A DNA stretch of 64,000 nucleotides from Variovorax sp. Root318D1 (GCF_001424835.1 NZ_LMCQ01000021.1:187503-251502), one strand, 5' to 3'; shown: positions 25,667 to 34,459, counted from the first letter of the stretch. The notes: generated from the letters alone by a model not told the origin. Made by a program: numbers and translations.

Positions 25667-26368
25667 ATGAACGACCGCGTTACCACCCTCGACACTTCCA
25701 CCGGCTACGGCCAGGTGCTGCCGCAGGCTGAACGCCAGCGCGTGCTGCGCAACACTTACTGGCTGCTGGCACTGAGCCTGCTACCCACCGTGCTGGGCGC
25801 ATGGATCGGCGTCAGCACCGGCATCACCCGCTCGCTCTCGGGCGGTCTGGGTCTCATCGTTTTCCTCGGCGGCGCCTTCGGCTTCATGTTCGCCATCGAG
25901 AAGACCAAGAACTCCGCCGCCGGCGTGCCGGTGCTGCTGGCCTTCACCTTCTTCATGGGCCTCATGCTGTCGCGCCTGATCGCGATGGTGCTGGGCTTCA
26001 AGAACGGCCCGGAACTCGTCATGACGGCATTCGGCGGCACCGCCGGTGTGTTCTTCGTGATGGCCTCGCTGGCCACCGTCATCAAGCGCGACCTGTCCGG
26101 CATGGGCAAGTGGCTCTTCGTGGGCGCCATGGTGCTGATGGTGGGCGCCATCATCAACGTCTTCGTTGGCTCGAGCGCCGGCATGATGGCCATTTCGGTG
26201 GCGGCCATCGGCATCTTCTCGGCCTTCATGCTCTATGACCTGAAGCAGATCATGGACGGCGGCGAAACCAACTACATCAGCGCCACTCTCGCGCTCTACC
26301 TGGACCTGTTCAACGTGTTCCAGAGCCTGCTGGCCCTGCTGGGCATTGCCGGCGGCGAACGCGACTGA
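25667..26368 (+). CDS. Bax inhibitor-1/YccA family membrane protein
   Basis: A 233-residue inner-membrane protein with seven predicted helices, beginning after a soluble stretch of about 30 residues (MNDRVTTLDTSTGYGQVLPQ). The family includes E. coli YccA, which modulates the FtsH protease, and calcium-leak proteins. Conserved acidic residues near the last loops (YDLKQIMDGGETNYISATLALYLDLFN) match the BI-1 pore signature. AAAGGAG precedes the ATG by ten bases. A bidirectional terminator separates it from convergent rlmD. Confidence 0.93.
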   Translation: MNDRVTTLDTSTGYGQVLPQAERQRVLRNTYWLLALSLLPTVLGAWIGVSTGITRSLSGGLGLIVFLGGAFGFMFAIEKTKNSAAGVPVLLAFTFFMGLMLSRLIAMVLGFKNGPELVMTAFGGTAGVFFVMASLATVIKRDLSGMGKWLFVGAMVLMVGAIINVFVGSSAGMMAISVAAIGIFSAFMLYDLKQIMDGGETNYISATLALYLDLFNVFQSLLALLGIAGGERD

Positions 26369-26402
26369 ACGCGACCAAGCAAGGCGCCGCGTGCGCCAAT
26401 GA

Positions 26403-26428
26403 GAAAAGGGCCCGCGGGCCCTTTTTTC
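26403..26428. terminator. Bidirectional terminator between the YccA-type gene and rlmD
   Basis: The stem AAAAGGGCCC/GGGCCCTTTT is followed by T residues on the plus strand and preceded by A residues that serve as a T-run on the minus strand. It lies between two convergent genes. Confidence 0.85.
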
Positions 26429-27878
26429 ATGCCAGGTCGAACACCGCCATCGACTCGACGTGCGCCGTGTGCGGGAACATGTTGATCACCCCGGCAAAGG
26501 TGCAGCGGTAGCCGGCCTGGTGAACCAGCAGTCCGGCATCGCGTGCCAGGGTGGACGGATTGCAGCTCACGTACACGATGCGCTTAGGCGGCGTCCAGCC
26601 ATCGGTTCGCAGCAGCTCGGGCTGCAGGTGCAGGTCGGCCATGGCCTTGGCGAGCGCGAAAGCACCCTCGCGCGGCGGGTCGACCAGCCATTTGTCGGCG
26701 CTGCCGTCGGCCACCAGCATGGCCGGGGTCATTTCGAAGAGGTTGCGAGCGACGAAGCGCGTCGGCGACAGTGCCCGCCTCGCGGAGGTGGCGGGCTGGT
26801 TCTTCTTGAAGTTTTCGCCCGCGCGCGCCACCAGGGTGTCGCTACCCTCGATACCCAGCACCTCGCGCGCCCTGCTGGCCAGCGGCAAGGTGAAGTTGCC
26901 GAGCCCGCAGAACCAGTCGATCACGCGCTCGTCGGGCTGCACGTCGAGCAGGCGCAACGCCTTGCCCACCAGCGCACGGTTGATGTGCGGATTGACCTGC
27001 GTGAAGTCGGTCGGCTTGAAGGGCATGGTCACGCCGAATTCCGGCAGTTCGTACGAGAGCGGCGCGCCGCCCTCTTCCAGCAGCTTCACGGTTTCGGGGC
27101 CCTTGGCCTGCAACCACCACTGGACGCCCGCGTTCTGCGCCGCAAAAGCCTTCAGGCGGCCGATGTCCGCATTGGAGAGCGGCTGCAGATGCCGGAGCAC
27201 CAGCGCAATGGTGCCGAGCGCGGTCGTACCAGGCGCATCGCCGCACGCGAGTTCGATCTGCGGGCAGGTTTCGCGCGCATCCATGGAACCGATCAGCGCA
27301 CGCAGCGGCATCAGCATGTCGCTGACCTGCTTGGGCAGCACCGGGCAGACCTGCATGTCGGCGAGATAGCGGCTCTTGCGTTCGTGAAAGCCGATCAGCA
27401 CCGTGCCTTTCTTCACCACGTGGCGCACCGAGAGCCGCGCGCGGTAGCGGTAGTGCCACGCGGGCCCCTCCAGCGGCCGCAGCACGTTCTCGGGCTGCAC
27501 CTTGCCGAGATGCCACAGGTTGTCTTCGAGGGCCCGCTGCTTCACCGCCACCTGCGCCGCCGCATCCAGGTGCTGCATCTTGCAGCCGCCGCAGGCGCCG
27601 GTGTGCAAGCCGAAATGCGGGCAGCCGGGGCGCACCCGCTGCGACGATTCGCGTCGGATGGCCGTGACCGTGCCCTGCTCCCAGTTGTTCTTGCGGCGGT
27701 GAGCGTTGAACTGCACCTCTTCGAAAGGCAGGGCGCCTTCGATGAACACGACCATGCCTTCGGCGTTGTGCGCCACGCCTTGCGCATCGAGGTCGAGCGA
27801 CTCGATCTTGAGCCATTCGCCCGCCGCGGTTGCCGGGGTTTTCGCGGGGACTTTCTTTTCTTCAGTGGATTCCGTCAT
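26427..27878 (-). CDS. rlmD: 23S rRNA (uracil-1939-C5)-methyltransferase
   Basis: A 483-residue SAM-dependent methyltransferase making m5U1939. An N-terminal TRAM-like domain (KIESLDLDAQGVAHNAEGMVVFI) is followed by the [4Fe-4S] cysteine cluster around CPHFGLHTGACGGCKMQ. The C-terminal Rossmann domain has DWFCGLGNFTLPLA, the VDPPREGA motif and the catalytic Cys439 in VYVSCNPSTLARD. It is encoded downstream of rpoS on the same strand, 51 bases apart, and could share readthrough. Confidence 0.96.
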   Translation of the reverse strand: MTESTEEKKVPAKTPATAAGEWLKIESLDLDAQGVAHNAEGMVVFIEGALPFEEVQFNAHRRKNNWEQGTVTAIRRESSQRVRPGCPHFGLHTGACGGCKMQHLDAAAQVAVKQRALEDNLWHLGKVQPENVLRPLEGPAWHYRYRARLSVRHVVKKGTVLIGFHERKSRYLADMQVCPVLPKQVSDMLMPLRALIGSMDARETCPQIELACGDAPGTTALGTIALVLRHLQPLSNADIGRLKAFAAQNAGVQWWLQAKGPETVKLLEEGGAPLSYELPEFGVTMPFKPTDFTQVNPHINRALVGKALRLLDVQPDERVIDWFCGLGNFTLPLASRAREVLGIEGSDTLVARAGENFKKNQPATSARRALSPTRFVARNLFEMTPAMLVADGSADKWLVDPPREGAFALAKAMADLHLQPELLRTDGWTPPKRIVYVSCNPSTLARDAGLLVHQAGYRCTFAGVINMFPHTAHVESMAVFDLA

Positions 27879-27929
27879 CCCCCGATTGTCTCAGCGCCAG
27901 CCCCCGGCTTCCGCGGCGGGGCGGCGCCG

Positions 27930-28937
27930 CTAGAACAATGCGTCGCGCGCCACGCCGGAGCGAACCAGCTGGCGCCGCATCTTGGCCAGCGCCTCGTTCT
28001 GGATCTGTCGCACGCGCTCGCGCGTCAGTCCGAGACGGACGCTCAGCACCTCGAGCGTTTCGGGCTCGCGGTCGCGCAGGCCGTAGCGGCCTTCCAGCAC
28101 TTCGCGCTCGCGCGCATCGAGGGCATGGACCCATTGATCGAGCAGGCGCGCGACTTCGTGGGTCTGCGTGACGTCGGTCGGATCGCCCTGCTCATCGTCG
28201 GAAGCCACGGTGTCGGCGAGCGTGAAGCCCTCGTCGCCGCGCGCGTCGCCGACATCGAGCGAACGCGGTGCCTCCGACAGCGCCAGCAGTTCCGCGACCG
28301 CCTGCACGTCGCGGCCAAGGAGTGCAGCGATGTCTTCCACCCGCACACCGTCGGGCCGATGCACCAAGAATTCCGCGTTGCCTTCCAGCGTTCGGCGCGC
28401 CCGCAGCACTTGCTGCAGTTCACGCACCACATGCACCGGCAGGCGGATGGCACGGGCCTGGGTCATCACCGCACGCTCCACCGACTGGCGGATCCACCAG
28501 GTGGCGTAGGTGGAAAAGCGAAAGCCGCGCTCGGGCTCGAACTTGGTGATGGCATGCATCAGGCCGAGATTGCCTTCCTCGATGAGATCGGAAAGCGGAA
28601 CGCCGCGGCCCAGATAAGCCTTGGCGATGCTCACAACCAGCCTCAGGTTGTGTTCGATCATCGATTGCCGTGCTTCGAAGCTGCCCGCGCGCGCGGCGCA
28701 TGCAGCCTGGTATTCCTCTTCCGGCGTGAAGAGCTCGGTTCGCCGCACCTGGCGTAGATAGATCGTCAGGGCGTCCGCGCCCTCGCCGCCAATGGACGGC
28801 TCGGTTGCCGCCGCATCGAAGTCCCCGGGAAAAGAGCGCCCTTCCGGCGCAGCGTTTGCCTGGCTGCTCTCTACAGCCCCGCCCCGGCCCGCCGGCCGAC
28901 GCACAGCAAGCGTGCGACGGAGGCGAGAGGCGGCCAT
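27930..28937 (-). CDS. rpoS: RNA polymerase sigma factor RpoS
   Basis: A 335-residue group 2 sigma factor for stationary phase and general stress. After a variable N-terminus of about 50 residues, region 1.2-2 is intact (DALTIYLRQVRRTELFTPEEEYQ; NLRLVVSIAKAYLGRGVPLSDLIEEGN; FRFSTYATWWIRQSVERA). Region 3 and the region 4 helix-turn-helix (LEVLSVRLGLTRERVRQIQNEALAKMR) follow. The immediate upstream gene is nlpD with four bases between them, the classic arrangement in which rpoS transcription partly starts inside nlpD. Confidence 0.96.
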   Translation of the reverse strand: MAASRLRRTLAVRRPAGRGGAVESSQANAAPEGRSFPGDFDAAATEPSIGGEGADALTIYLRQVRRTELFTPEEEYQAACAARAGSFEARQSMIEHNLRLVVSIAKAYLGRGVPLSDLIEEGNLGLMHAITKFEPERGFRFSTYATWWIRQSVERAVMTQARAIRLPVHVVRELQQVLRARRTLEGNAEFLVHRPDGVRVEDIAALLGRDVQAVAELLALSEAPRSLDVGDARGDEGFTLADTVASDDEQGDPTDVTQTHEVARLLDQWVHALDAREREVLEGRYGLRDREPETLEVLSVRLGLTRERVRQIQNEALAKMRRQLVRSGVARDALF

Positions 28938-28941
28938 GGCA

Positions 28942-29844
28942 TCACCGGCTCGGCAGGTAGCGCGCCGGATCGACGGGCTTGCCCTGGCGGCGGATTTCGA
29001 AATGCAGCTTCACGCGGTCCGCGTCGCTGCTGCCCATTTCGGCGATCTTCTGGCCTTTTTGAACCGACTGGTCTTCCTTCACGAGCAGCGTCTGGTTGTG
29101 CGCATACGCCGTGAGATAGGTGTTGTTGTGCTTCAGGATGATCAGGTTGCCATAGCCGCGCAGCCCAGCACCCGCATAGACCACACGGCCGTCGGCCGCG
29201 GCCAGCACCGCGTCGCCGGCCTTGCCGCCGATGTCGAAACCCTTGTTCTTGGCGTCGTCGAAACCCGCGATCAGCGTGCCATGCGCCGGCCAGATCCAGC
29301 CGAGGTCTTCGTCGCCCGAATTAGCGGCAGGTGCCGACGGCGACGCTGTGACGGGAGGCCTGCCAACTGCTGCGCTTGCGGGCGACGTGGGCACCACGGC
29401 CGACGGAGGCGCCACGGGCTTGGTCACCACGCCCGCTTCTGCAGGCGCAGGCGCTGTGGCGAGCGAGGTCGCTCCGCTCGCCGGTCCCACCGGCGGAATC
29501 ACGCGCAGCACCTGGCCGACCTCGATCAGGTCGGGATTTTCGAGATTGTTCCAGCGAACGATGTTCTGCCAGCTTTGACCGGTTTCGTTTCCGATGCGGC
29601 GGATCGTGTCGCCGGGCCGCACGGTGTAATAGCCCGGCTTGCCATAATTTTCGATGCCCGGAAGCGGCTTGCCCGAGGCATCGGTGGTGATGAGCGGGCC
29701 ACCGGGTGCTGCACCGGGCGCACGCGTCATGGTGCCGCGGTCTTCGACCGGAGCCGGCCCTCGCGGCGCGGCGCAGCCTGCGATCACGAGCACAACGGCC
29801 AACGTGATACCAGCGCACCAACTCCGATTGCCAAAACCCTGCAT
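28942..29844 (-). CDS. nlpD: Lipoprotein NlpD, LysM/M23 amidase activator
   Basis: A 300-residue outer-membrane lipoprotein. The signal peptide ends in the lipobox I-A-G-Cys24. A LysM peptidoglycan-binding domain (YTVRPGDTIRRIGNETGQSW) is followed by a Pro/Ala linker and a C-terminal M23 (LytM) domain. The M23 zinc ligands are degenerate: NKGFD replaces the usual HxGxD and VKLHFE replaces the final HLHFE. This matches NlpD as an activator of the AmiC amidase rather than a hydrolase. I chose the ATG at 29844 (AAGGA upstream) over an in-frame TTG at 29859. Confidence 0.95.
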   Translation of the reverse strand: MQGFGNRSWCAGITLAVVLVIAGCAAPRGPAPVEDRGTMTRAPGAAPGGPLITTDASGKPLPGIENYGKPGYYTVRPGDTIRRIGNETGQSWQNIVRWNNLENPDLIEVGQVLRVIPPVGPASGATSLATAPAPAEAGVVTKPVAPPSAVVPTSPASAAVGRPPVTASPSAPAANSGDEDLGWIWPAHGTLIAGFDDAKNKGFDIGGKAGDAVLAAADGRVVYAGAGLRGYGNLIILKHNNTYLTAYAHNQTLLVKEDQSVQKGQKIAEMGSSDADRVKLHFEIRRQGKPVDPARYLPSR

Positions 29845-29855
29845 TTGTTGTTCCT

Positions 29856-30629
29856 TCAAGCGATACCCGATTTTAGGGGGACAAAGTGAACCGCCTCAAG
29901 AATGCGGCGCTCGAGTCCGCGGGCGGTTTTATCGATGACGACAAGGGCCTGTCCGCCCCCTGCCGATTGCGTGGGCGCGACGATGCGTCCGCCCACGGCG
30001 AGTTGTTCGGTCCAGGCCTCGGGGACTGCTTCGCCACCCGCTGCGGCAATGATCCCGGCGTAGGGAGCGCCCTTGGCATAGCCCACCATCCCGTCGCCCA
30101 GCATCAGGTGCACCGTTGCCAATCGGAAGTGCCGCAGGTTGGTGCGCGCGCGCTCGTGCAGCCCGCGCAGGCGCTCGATGCTGTAGACCTCCGTGGCCAC
30201 GTGGTTCAGCACCGCCGCCTGGTAACCGCAACCGGTGCCGATTTCCAGCACACGTCCCAACCGCTCCTGCGGCTTGCCGGCCAGCGCGGGCGCGCCCAGC
30301 AGCAGTTCGATCATCCGCGCCACCACGCTGGGCTTGGAGATGGTCTGGCCAAGCCCGATGGGCAGGCTCGTGTCTTCGTAGGCCTGGTTGACCAGTGCAC
30401 TGTCGACGAAGCGATGCCGCTCCACCGCGCCCAATGCGCGCAACACGCGCGGATCGGTAATTCCCTGGGCGGCAAGTTTCTGCACCATGCGCGCGCGCAC
30501 GGCGTCCGAGGCCATCGAGGGCGTGGTCGGCACCATCGGCTTCGCCGGGACGGCGGGGAGCCGCCCGCGCGTGGCGGCTGAAGCGGTGGGTGTCAGGCGA
30601 ACCGGGAATCCAGGCCGTTGCGTGGCCAT
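29856..30629 (-). CDS. pcm: Protein-L-isoaspartate O-methyltransferase
   Basis: A 257-residue repair enzyme that methylates L-isoaspartyl residues from aged proteins using SAM. Motif I is VLEIGTGCGYQAAVL, and the N-terminal half contains VERHRFVDSALVNQAYEDTSLPIGLGQTIS, which binds the substrate. It is about 45 residues longer than E. coli Pcm owing to an N-terminal Ala/Pro-rich extension. The ATG at 30629 starts two bases past the surE stop; a start at 30680 would overlap surE. It belongs to surE-pcm-nlpD-rpoS. Confidence 0.94.
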   Translation of the reverse strand: MATQRPGFPVRLTPTASAATRGRLPAVPAKPMVPTTPSMASDAVRARMVQKLAAQGITDPRVLRALGAVERHRFVDSALVNQAYEDTSLPIGLGQTISKPSVVARMIELLLGAPALAGKPQERLGRVLEIGTGCGYQAAVLNHVATEVYSIERLRGLHERARTNLRHFRLATVHLMLGDGMVGYAKGAPYAGIIAAAGGEAVPEAWTEQLAVGGRIVAPTQSAGGGQALVVIDKTARGLERRILEAVHFVPLKSGIA

Positions 30630-30630
30630 G

Positions 30631-31389
30631 TCAATTGCCGAGACGGGCAACCGTCTCGCGCCATTGGCCCAGGTTGGCATGGTCCGTCAGGTCGATCTGC
30701 AACGGCGTCAATGCGATATGGCCGTCCGCGGTGGCGTGAAAGTCTGTGCCTTCGCCGCTGTCCTTGGCGCTGCCGGCGCCTGCAATCCAGTACATGGTCT
30801 CGCCGCGCGGGCTTTCCTGCGTAATGACTTTCTCCGCCGCATGGCGGCGACCCAGCCGGCACACCTTCATGGGCTTGAGTTCATCGAATGGCCGGTTCGG
30901 CACATTCACATTGAGCAGGAAGGCGCTGCCATCCAGCATGCGCTCGCGCTCGATCTGCTGCACCAGTCGCCGCGCCACCTGTGCGGCCGCATCGACATGC
31001 GCCCAGCCTTTTTCGATCTGCGAGAACGCGATGGCCGGAATGCCGAACAGATACGCCTCCATTGCCGCGCCCACGGTGCCGGAATAAATGGTGTCGTCGC
31101 CCATGTTGGCGCCATTGTTGATGCCGGACACCACCAGATCGGGCCGGTAGTCGAGCAGCCCCTTCAGCGCGATGTGCACGCAGTCGGCCGGCGTGCCTGT
31201 CACATAGCGAAAACCGTTGTGTGCCCTGTGCACGTAGAGCGGCGCCGCCAGCGTGAGTGCATTCGACTTGGCGCTGTTGTTGTGCTCGGGTGCAACCACC
31301 TCGACATCTGCGATGTCTTTCAGAGCGTCGTGCAATGCGACGATGCCAGGTGCCTGAAAGCCATCGTCGTTGGAAATGAGTATCTTCAT
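30631..31389 (-). CDS. surE: 5'/3'-nucleotidase SurE
   Basis: A 252-residue metal-dependent survival phosphatase that dephosphorylates nucleoside monophosphates and possibly short polyphosphate. The N-terminal ISNDDGFQAPG supplies the metal-binding Asp-Asp pair, and SGINNGANMGDDTIYSGTVGAA is the family core. The start ATG is at 31389. It heads the stationary-phase operon and its stop is immediately followed by the pcm start. The divergent oxidoreductase gene begins 127 bases away. Confidence 0.96.
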   Translation of the reverse strand: MKILISNDDGFQAPGIVALHDALKDIADVEVVAPEHNNSAKSNALTLAAPLYVHRAHNGFRYVTGTPADCVHIALKGLLDYRPDLVVSGINNGANMGDDTIYSGTVGAAMEAYLFGIPAIAFSQIEKGWAHVDAAAQVARRLVQQIERERMLDGSAFLLNVNVPNRPFDELKPMKVCRLGRRHAAEKVITQESPRGETMYWIAGAGSAKDSGEGTDFHATADGHIALTPLQIDLTDHANLGQWRETVARLGN

Positions 31390-31516
31390 GGTGCTTTTCA
31401 GTGCCCGGATTGTAGGCGCCGGGTGGGTCGCAGCAGGGACAAGGGCGCCCTGCACGGCCCCCTATCATCGCCTCGCAATCATTGCCCACACACGAACGAT
31501 CCAAAGGAGACCCAGC

Positions 31517-32503
31517 ATGCACGCATGGCTTTGCGAAAACCCCACCGGCGTCGACGCGCTGACCTGGAAAGAACTACCCACACCAACGCCAGGTCCGGGC
31601 CAGGTGCTGATCGAAATAAGAGCCGCCAGCCTCAATTTTCCCGATCTGCTGATCGTCCAGAACAAATACCAGATGAAGCCGCCGCTGCCTTTCGTGCCAG
31701 GCTCCGAATACGCTGGCGTCGTTCAGGCTGTGGGCGAAGGCGTCACGCATCTCAAGGCCGGACAGAACGTCGCGTGCCTTTCGGGCACCGGCGGGTTCGC
31801 AACGCATACATTGGCACCCGCCGCGCTGTGCATGCCGCTGCCGGAAGGCTTCAGCCACGTCGATGCAGCGGCATTCATCATGATTTATGCCACGTCATGG
31901 CACGCATTGATGGACCGCGCGCAATTGAAAGCCGGAGAAACCGTGCTCGTGCTCGGAGCCGCCGGCGGCGTGGGCACCGCGGCCATCCAGATTGCAAAGG
32001 CAGCGGGCGCCAAAGTAATAGCAGCGGCATCGACCGACGAGAAATGCGAGCTCTGCCGCTCCATTGGCGCCGACGCAACAATCAACTACACGACGCACGC
32101 GCTTCCAAACGGGTTTCGCGAAGCCATCAAGGCCGCTACCGATGGCAAGGGTCCCGATGTGATTTACGACCCCGTAGGTGGCGATTTTGCAGAGCCGGCA
32201 TTTCGTTCGATTGGCTGGCGCGGCCGCTATTTGGTCGTTGGCTTTGCGTCAGGCCCGATTCCATCGCTGCCATTGAATCTGACGCTGCTGAAAGGCGCCT
32301 CGCTGGTCGGCGTGTTCTGGGGCGATTTCGCCAGGCGCGAGCCCAAGGCCAATGCGCAAATGATGACCGAATTGGCCCACTGGTACGGGCAGGGAAAGAT
32401 CAAGCCCGTGATCGACAGCACCATGCCCATGGCGCAATTGAAAGCAGCCTACGCACACATGGGCTCGCGCGGCGTCAAAGGAAAACTCGTGATGGTCAAC
32501 TGA
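31517..32503 (+). CDS. NADPH:quinone oxidoreductase, MDR family
   Basis: A 328-residue zinc-independent medium-chain reductase. The N-terminal GroES-like domain (PTPGPGQVLIEIRAASLNFPD; PGSEYAGVVQAVGEGV) is followed by the Rossmann domain with VLVLGAAGGVGTAAIQIAKAAGAKVIA. No structural-zinc cysteine cluster is present. The substrate is likely a quinone or an enal/enone. Its codon usage looks slightly more AT-rich than its neighbours (for example AAT, ATT and ATA codons). AAAGGAGACCC is a strong ribosome binding site before ATG 31517. Confidence 0.9.
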   Translation: MHAWLCENPTGVDALTWKELPTPTPGPGQVLIEIRAASLNFPDLLIVQNKYQMKPPLPFVPGSEYAGVVQAVGEGVTHLKAGQNVACLSGTGGFATHTLAPAALCMPLPEGFSHVDAAAFIMIYATSWHALMDRAQLKAGETVLVLGAAGGVGTAAIQIAKAAGAKVIAAASTDEKCELCRSIGADATINYTTHALPNGFREAIKAATDGKGPDVIYDPVGGDFAEPAFRSIGWRGRYLVVGFASGPIPSLPLNLTLLKGASLVGVFWGDFARREPKANAQMMTELAHWYGQGKIKPVIDSTMPMAQLKAAYAHMGSRGVKGKLVMVN

Positions 32504-32532
32504 ACACGCCCCGCGCGCCCCGTCGTCGCTCA

Positions 32533-32560
32533 ATAAAAAAGCCCGCGCATGCGGGCTTTT
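32533..32560. terminator. Bidirectional terminator between the oxidoreductase and H-NS genes
   Basis: A perfect AAAAAGCCCGC/GCGGGCTTTTT stem with a GCAT loop is followed by T residues and preceded by A residues. It serves both convergent genes. Confidence 0.9.
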
Positions 32561-32587
32561 TTATGGTCCAGTGGCTACGCCAGAGGT

Positions 32588-32932
32588 TTACTTGATCTCG
32601 AATTCGGTCAGTGACTTGCCGGCGGCCAATGCTTCGGTGACCCAGCGCGGCTTGCGGCCACGGCCGCCGGACCAGGTTTCACCGGTCGGGCCGCGGTATT
32701 TGGCCGCTGCCTTGGCTGCGGGAACGCCGGCGTTGCGCTTGACCGGGGCGCCGCGTGCGCTCAGCTTCAAGTCAGAAGCCGTCAGGCCATATTCGGCGAT
32801 CTTTCTGCGCACATCCTCAATGACGCCAGCGCGCTCTTCGTTGCGAAGGTCTTCGGCCTGCTTGCGCAATTGCGCAATCTGCTCGTCGTACTTCTTGATC
32901 TGAGAATTGATATCGGCAAGGGTCGAAGCCAT
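32588..32932 (-). CDS. H-NS family nucleoid protein
   Basis: A 114-residue H-NS homologue. The N-terminal coiled coil (MASTLADINSQIKKYDEQIA) drives dimerisation, and the C-terminal DNA-binding motif YRGPTGETWSGGRGRKPRWV contains the AT-hook-like RGRKP. It should silence AT-rich, often horizontally acquired DNA and organise the nucleoid. The length and YRGP form are typical of the Bordetella BpH3 and Burkholderia-type proteins. A promoter with a TAAAAT -10 is visible upstream. Confidence 0.93.
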   Translation of the reverse strand: MASTLADINSQIKKYDEQIAQLRKQAEDLRNEERAGVIEDVRRKIAEYGLTASDLKLSARGAPVKRNAGVPAAKAAAKYRGPTGETWSGGRGRKPRWVTEALAAGKSLTEFEIK

Positions 32933-32963
32933 ATTGGACTCCTGAAAATTGGAAACGGGGCGG

Positions 32964-32991
32964 ATTTTAATTCAGTTCCAATTTAAAACAA
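32964..32991 (-). promoter_or_regulatory. H-NS gene promoter
   Basis: On the minus strand, TTGTTT (32991-32986) and TAAAAT (32969-32964) are 16 bases apart, about 30 bases before the start of the H-NS gene. Confidence 0.6.
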
Positions 32992-33204
32992 GCAGGCCGC
33001 GGTGAGAAAAAACCCTCAGCGCCGCACCGATTGCGGCAGCACACGACGAAAAGCTCGACGGCGTGGGCGTTTTATCGAACAAATGGAGGAAGGAAGACTC
33101 CAAGCGCCCGCCGAAGCGGGAGCCGGAAATGACAACGCCGGGGCGGGCCCGGCGTAGTGGTTTCCATGGACGCTATTGCGCAAATAGCAGTCAGGAAGAT
33201 ATTT

Positions 33205-33281
33205 TGGGGTGGCTGATGGGACTCGAACCCACGACGACCAGAATCACAATCTGGGACTCTACCAGCTGAGCTACAGCCACC
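33205..33281 (-). tRNA. tRNA-His (GTG anticodon)
   Basis: Read on the minus strand, this 77-base sequence folds as a cloverleaf. The acceptor GTGGCTG pairs with CAGCCAC, an extra G at position -1 pairs with C73 as expected for tRNA-His, the D-arm has GCTCAGCTGGTAGAG, and the anticodon loop TTGTGAT gives anticodon GTG. The T-arm is GTGGGTTCGAGTCCCAT and CCA is encoded. A TACAAT-like -10 lies just upstream. Confidence 0.95.
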
Positions 33282-33356
33282 GCAGAGCCCGCAATTGTAG
33301 CGGCAAAAATGGCTGTTTTCGCCACCTCGGCAGGTTCATGCAGTTGAAAAATCTTC

Positions 33357-33989
33357 TCAACCGGTTGCCAAGGGGCCGGCTGGCGCGGCCTCCTCGATCT
33401 TGATCGAGCCATCCGGCCGCTCCCACGTACCAATCAACAGGCCGCTGGCAAGCGCATGCTCGCGCAGCGCATTGAAGATCTCATCACGCCCTGGGCTGGC
33501 GGAAAACAATGGCGCCCCGCCGAGCGCAAAGATCTGGAAGGCATAGCGGTGCGCGCCGTGTCCGGGAGGCGGATCGGGCGGCAGCCAGGCCGCCTGCAGT
33601 GCGGAGTTGCGGCCGACGTGCAAGCCGGGCGCGCCGTCGTTGTCGCGGCTTGGAATGGCCGCTTCGTCGAGCTTGCCTTCGCTCGGCCGCAGCCCCACCA
33701 CGATCGCTTGCACCAGCGGGTTCGGGGTTGGCGAATCGGCATCCTCCACCACCAGCACCAATGAGGTGGTTTCAGCCGGGAGATCGGTCCATTGCAGCGG
33801 CGGCGAAACGCCTTCGCCATCGGCCGTGTAGCGCGGCGGCAAAGGTGCATGGTCCGCGAAGGCAACGCTAGTGAGCGCGATCGACGCCATACCCTGGCGC
33901 ATGCCCAGCGTATTGAAAATGATTTTGTCCAGGCCCGCGCGCATTCCGTGCAGCGCGTGGCCGATGACTTCGGGCAATTTCTCGAGCAT
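33357..33989 (-). CDS. YbhB/YbcL family Raf kinase inhibitor-like (PEBP) protein
   Basis: A 210-residue phosphatidylethanolamine-binding-fold protein. Hallmarks are PPRYTADGEGVSPPLQWTDLP, TSLVLVVEDADSP and the later YAFQIFALGG. The first 33 residues (MLEKLPEVIGHALHGMRAGLDKIIFNTLGMRQG) form an amphipathic extension not seen in E. coli YbhB; there is no signal peptide. The molecular role of bacterial PEBPs is unclear; ligand binding at the anionic pocket is inferred from the fold. It diverges from the YeaQ-type gene. Confidence 0.88.
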   Translation of the reverse strand: MLEKLPEVIGHALHGMRAGLDKIIFNTLGMRQGMASIALTSVAFADHAPLPPRYTADGEGVSPPLQWTDLPAETTSLVLVVEDADSPTPNPLVQAIVVGLRPSEGKLDEAAIPSRDNDGAPGLHVGRNSALQAAWLPPDPPPGHGAHRYAFQIFALGGAPLFSASPGRDEIFNALREHALASGLLIGTWERPDGSIKIEEAAPAGPLATG

Positions 33990-34191
33990 GGCGCCGGTAT
34001 AGCGCTGCGGGGCGCGGCGACCTGTAGGACGCTACAGCATGCGCGCCATGGCATCCGCGCCAAAAATCCCTGGCCGAATGTTCCACGGACTCCGCGAGGC
34101 TTGGCGCGCGTATTGCTCCGCTATCATGAATGCCACCTGCACCGACGGCGCAGGACTTCTACGCGCTTCCATCACCGCCAAAGGATTTTTC

Positions 34192-34440
34192 ATGAGCATC
34201 GTCTGGACTATTCTGATCGGGTTCATCGTGGGTCTCGTGGCACGCGCCGTCAAGCCGGGCGATGATTCCGCGGGCTTCATCGTGACCACGCTGATCGGCG
34301 TTGCGGGATCGCTGATCGTGACCTATGTCGGCCAAGCCCTGGGCTGGTACACGGCGGGACAGGGTGCGGGCTTCATCGCCTCCGTGCTTGGTGCGATCGT
34401 GCTACTGGTTCTCTACAGCCTGGTCAAGCGCAAGAGCTAG
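34192..34440 (+). CDS. GlsB/YeaQ/YmgE family stress membrane protein
   Basis: An 82-residue inner-membrane protein with three hydrophobic helices and glycine-rich turns (MSIVWTILIGFIVGLVARAV; GFIVTTLIGVAGSLIVTYVG; GFIASVLGAIVLLVLYSLVK). The conserved VKPGDDSAGF lies in the first loop. The family is linked to general stress (transglycosylase-associated protein) without a known reaction. AAAGGA precedes the ATG at 34192. A GIY-YIG-like gene starts about 20 bases downstream. Confidence 0.92.
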   Translation: MSIVWTILIGFIVGLVARAVKPGDDSAGFIVTTLIGVAGSLIVTYVGQALGWYTAGQGAGFIASVLGAIVLLVLYSLVKRKS

Positions 34441-34459
34441 TACCGGAAGCGTGCGGACC

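Noticed and set aside
33135..33155. GC-rich inverted repeat ACGCCGGG/CCCGGCGT downstream of tRNA-His
   Set aside because: It has no T-run on either strand and could be chance in GC-rich DNA, so I do not call a terminator.
33083..33157. 24-codon plus-strand frame (MEEGRLQAPAEAG...) between H-NS and tRNA-His
   Set aside because: There is no ribosome binding site and the composition follows local GC repeats. Nothing else supports translation.
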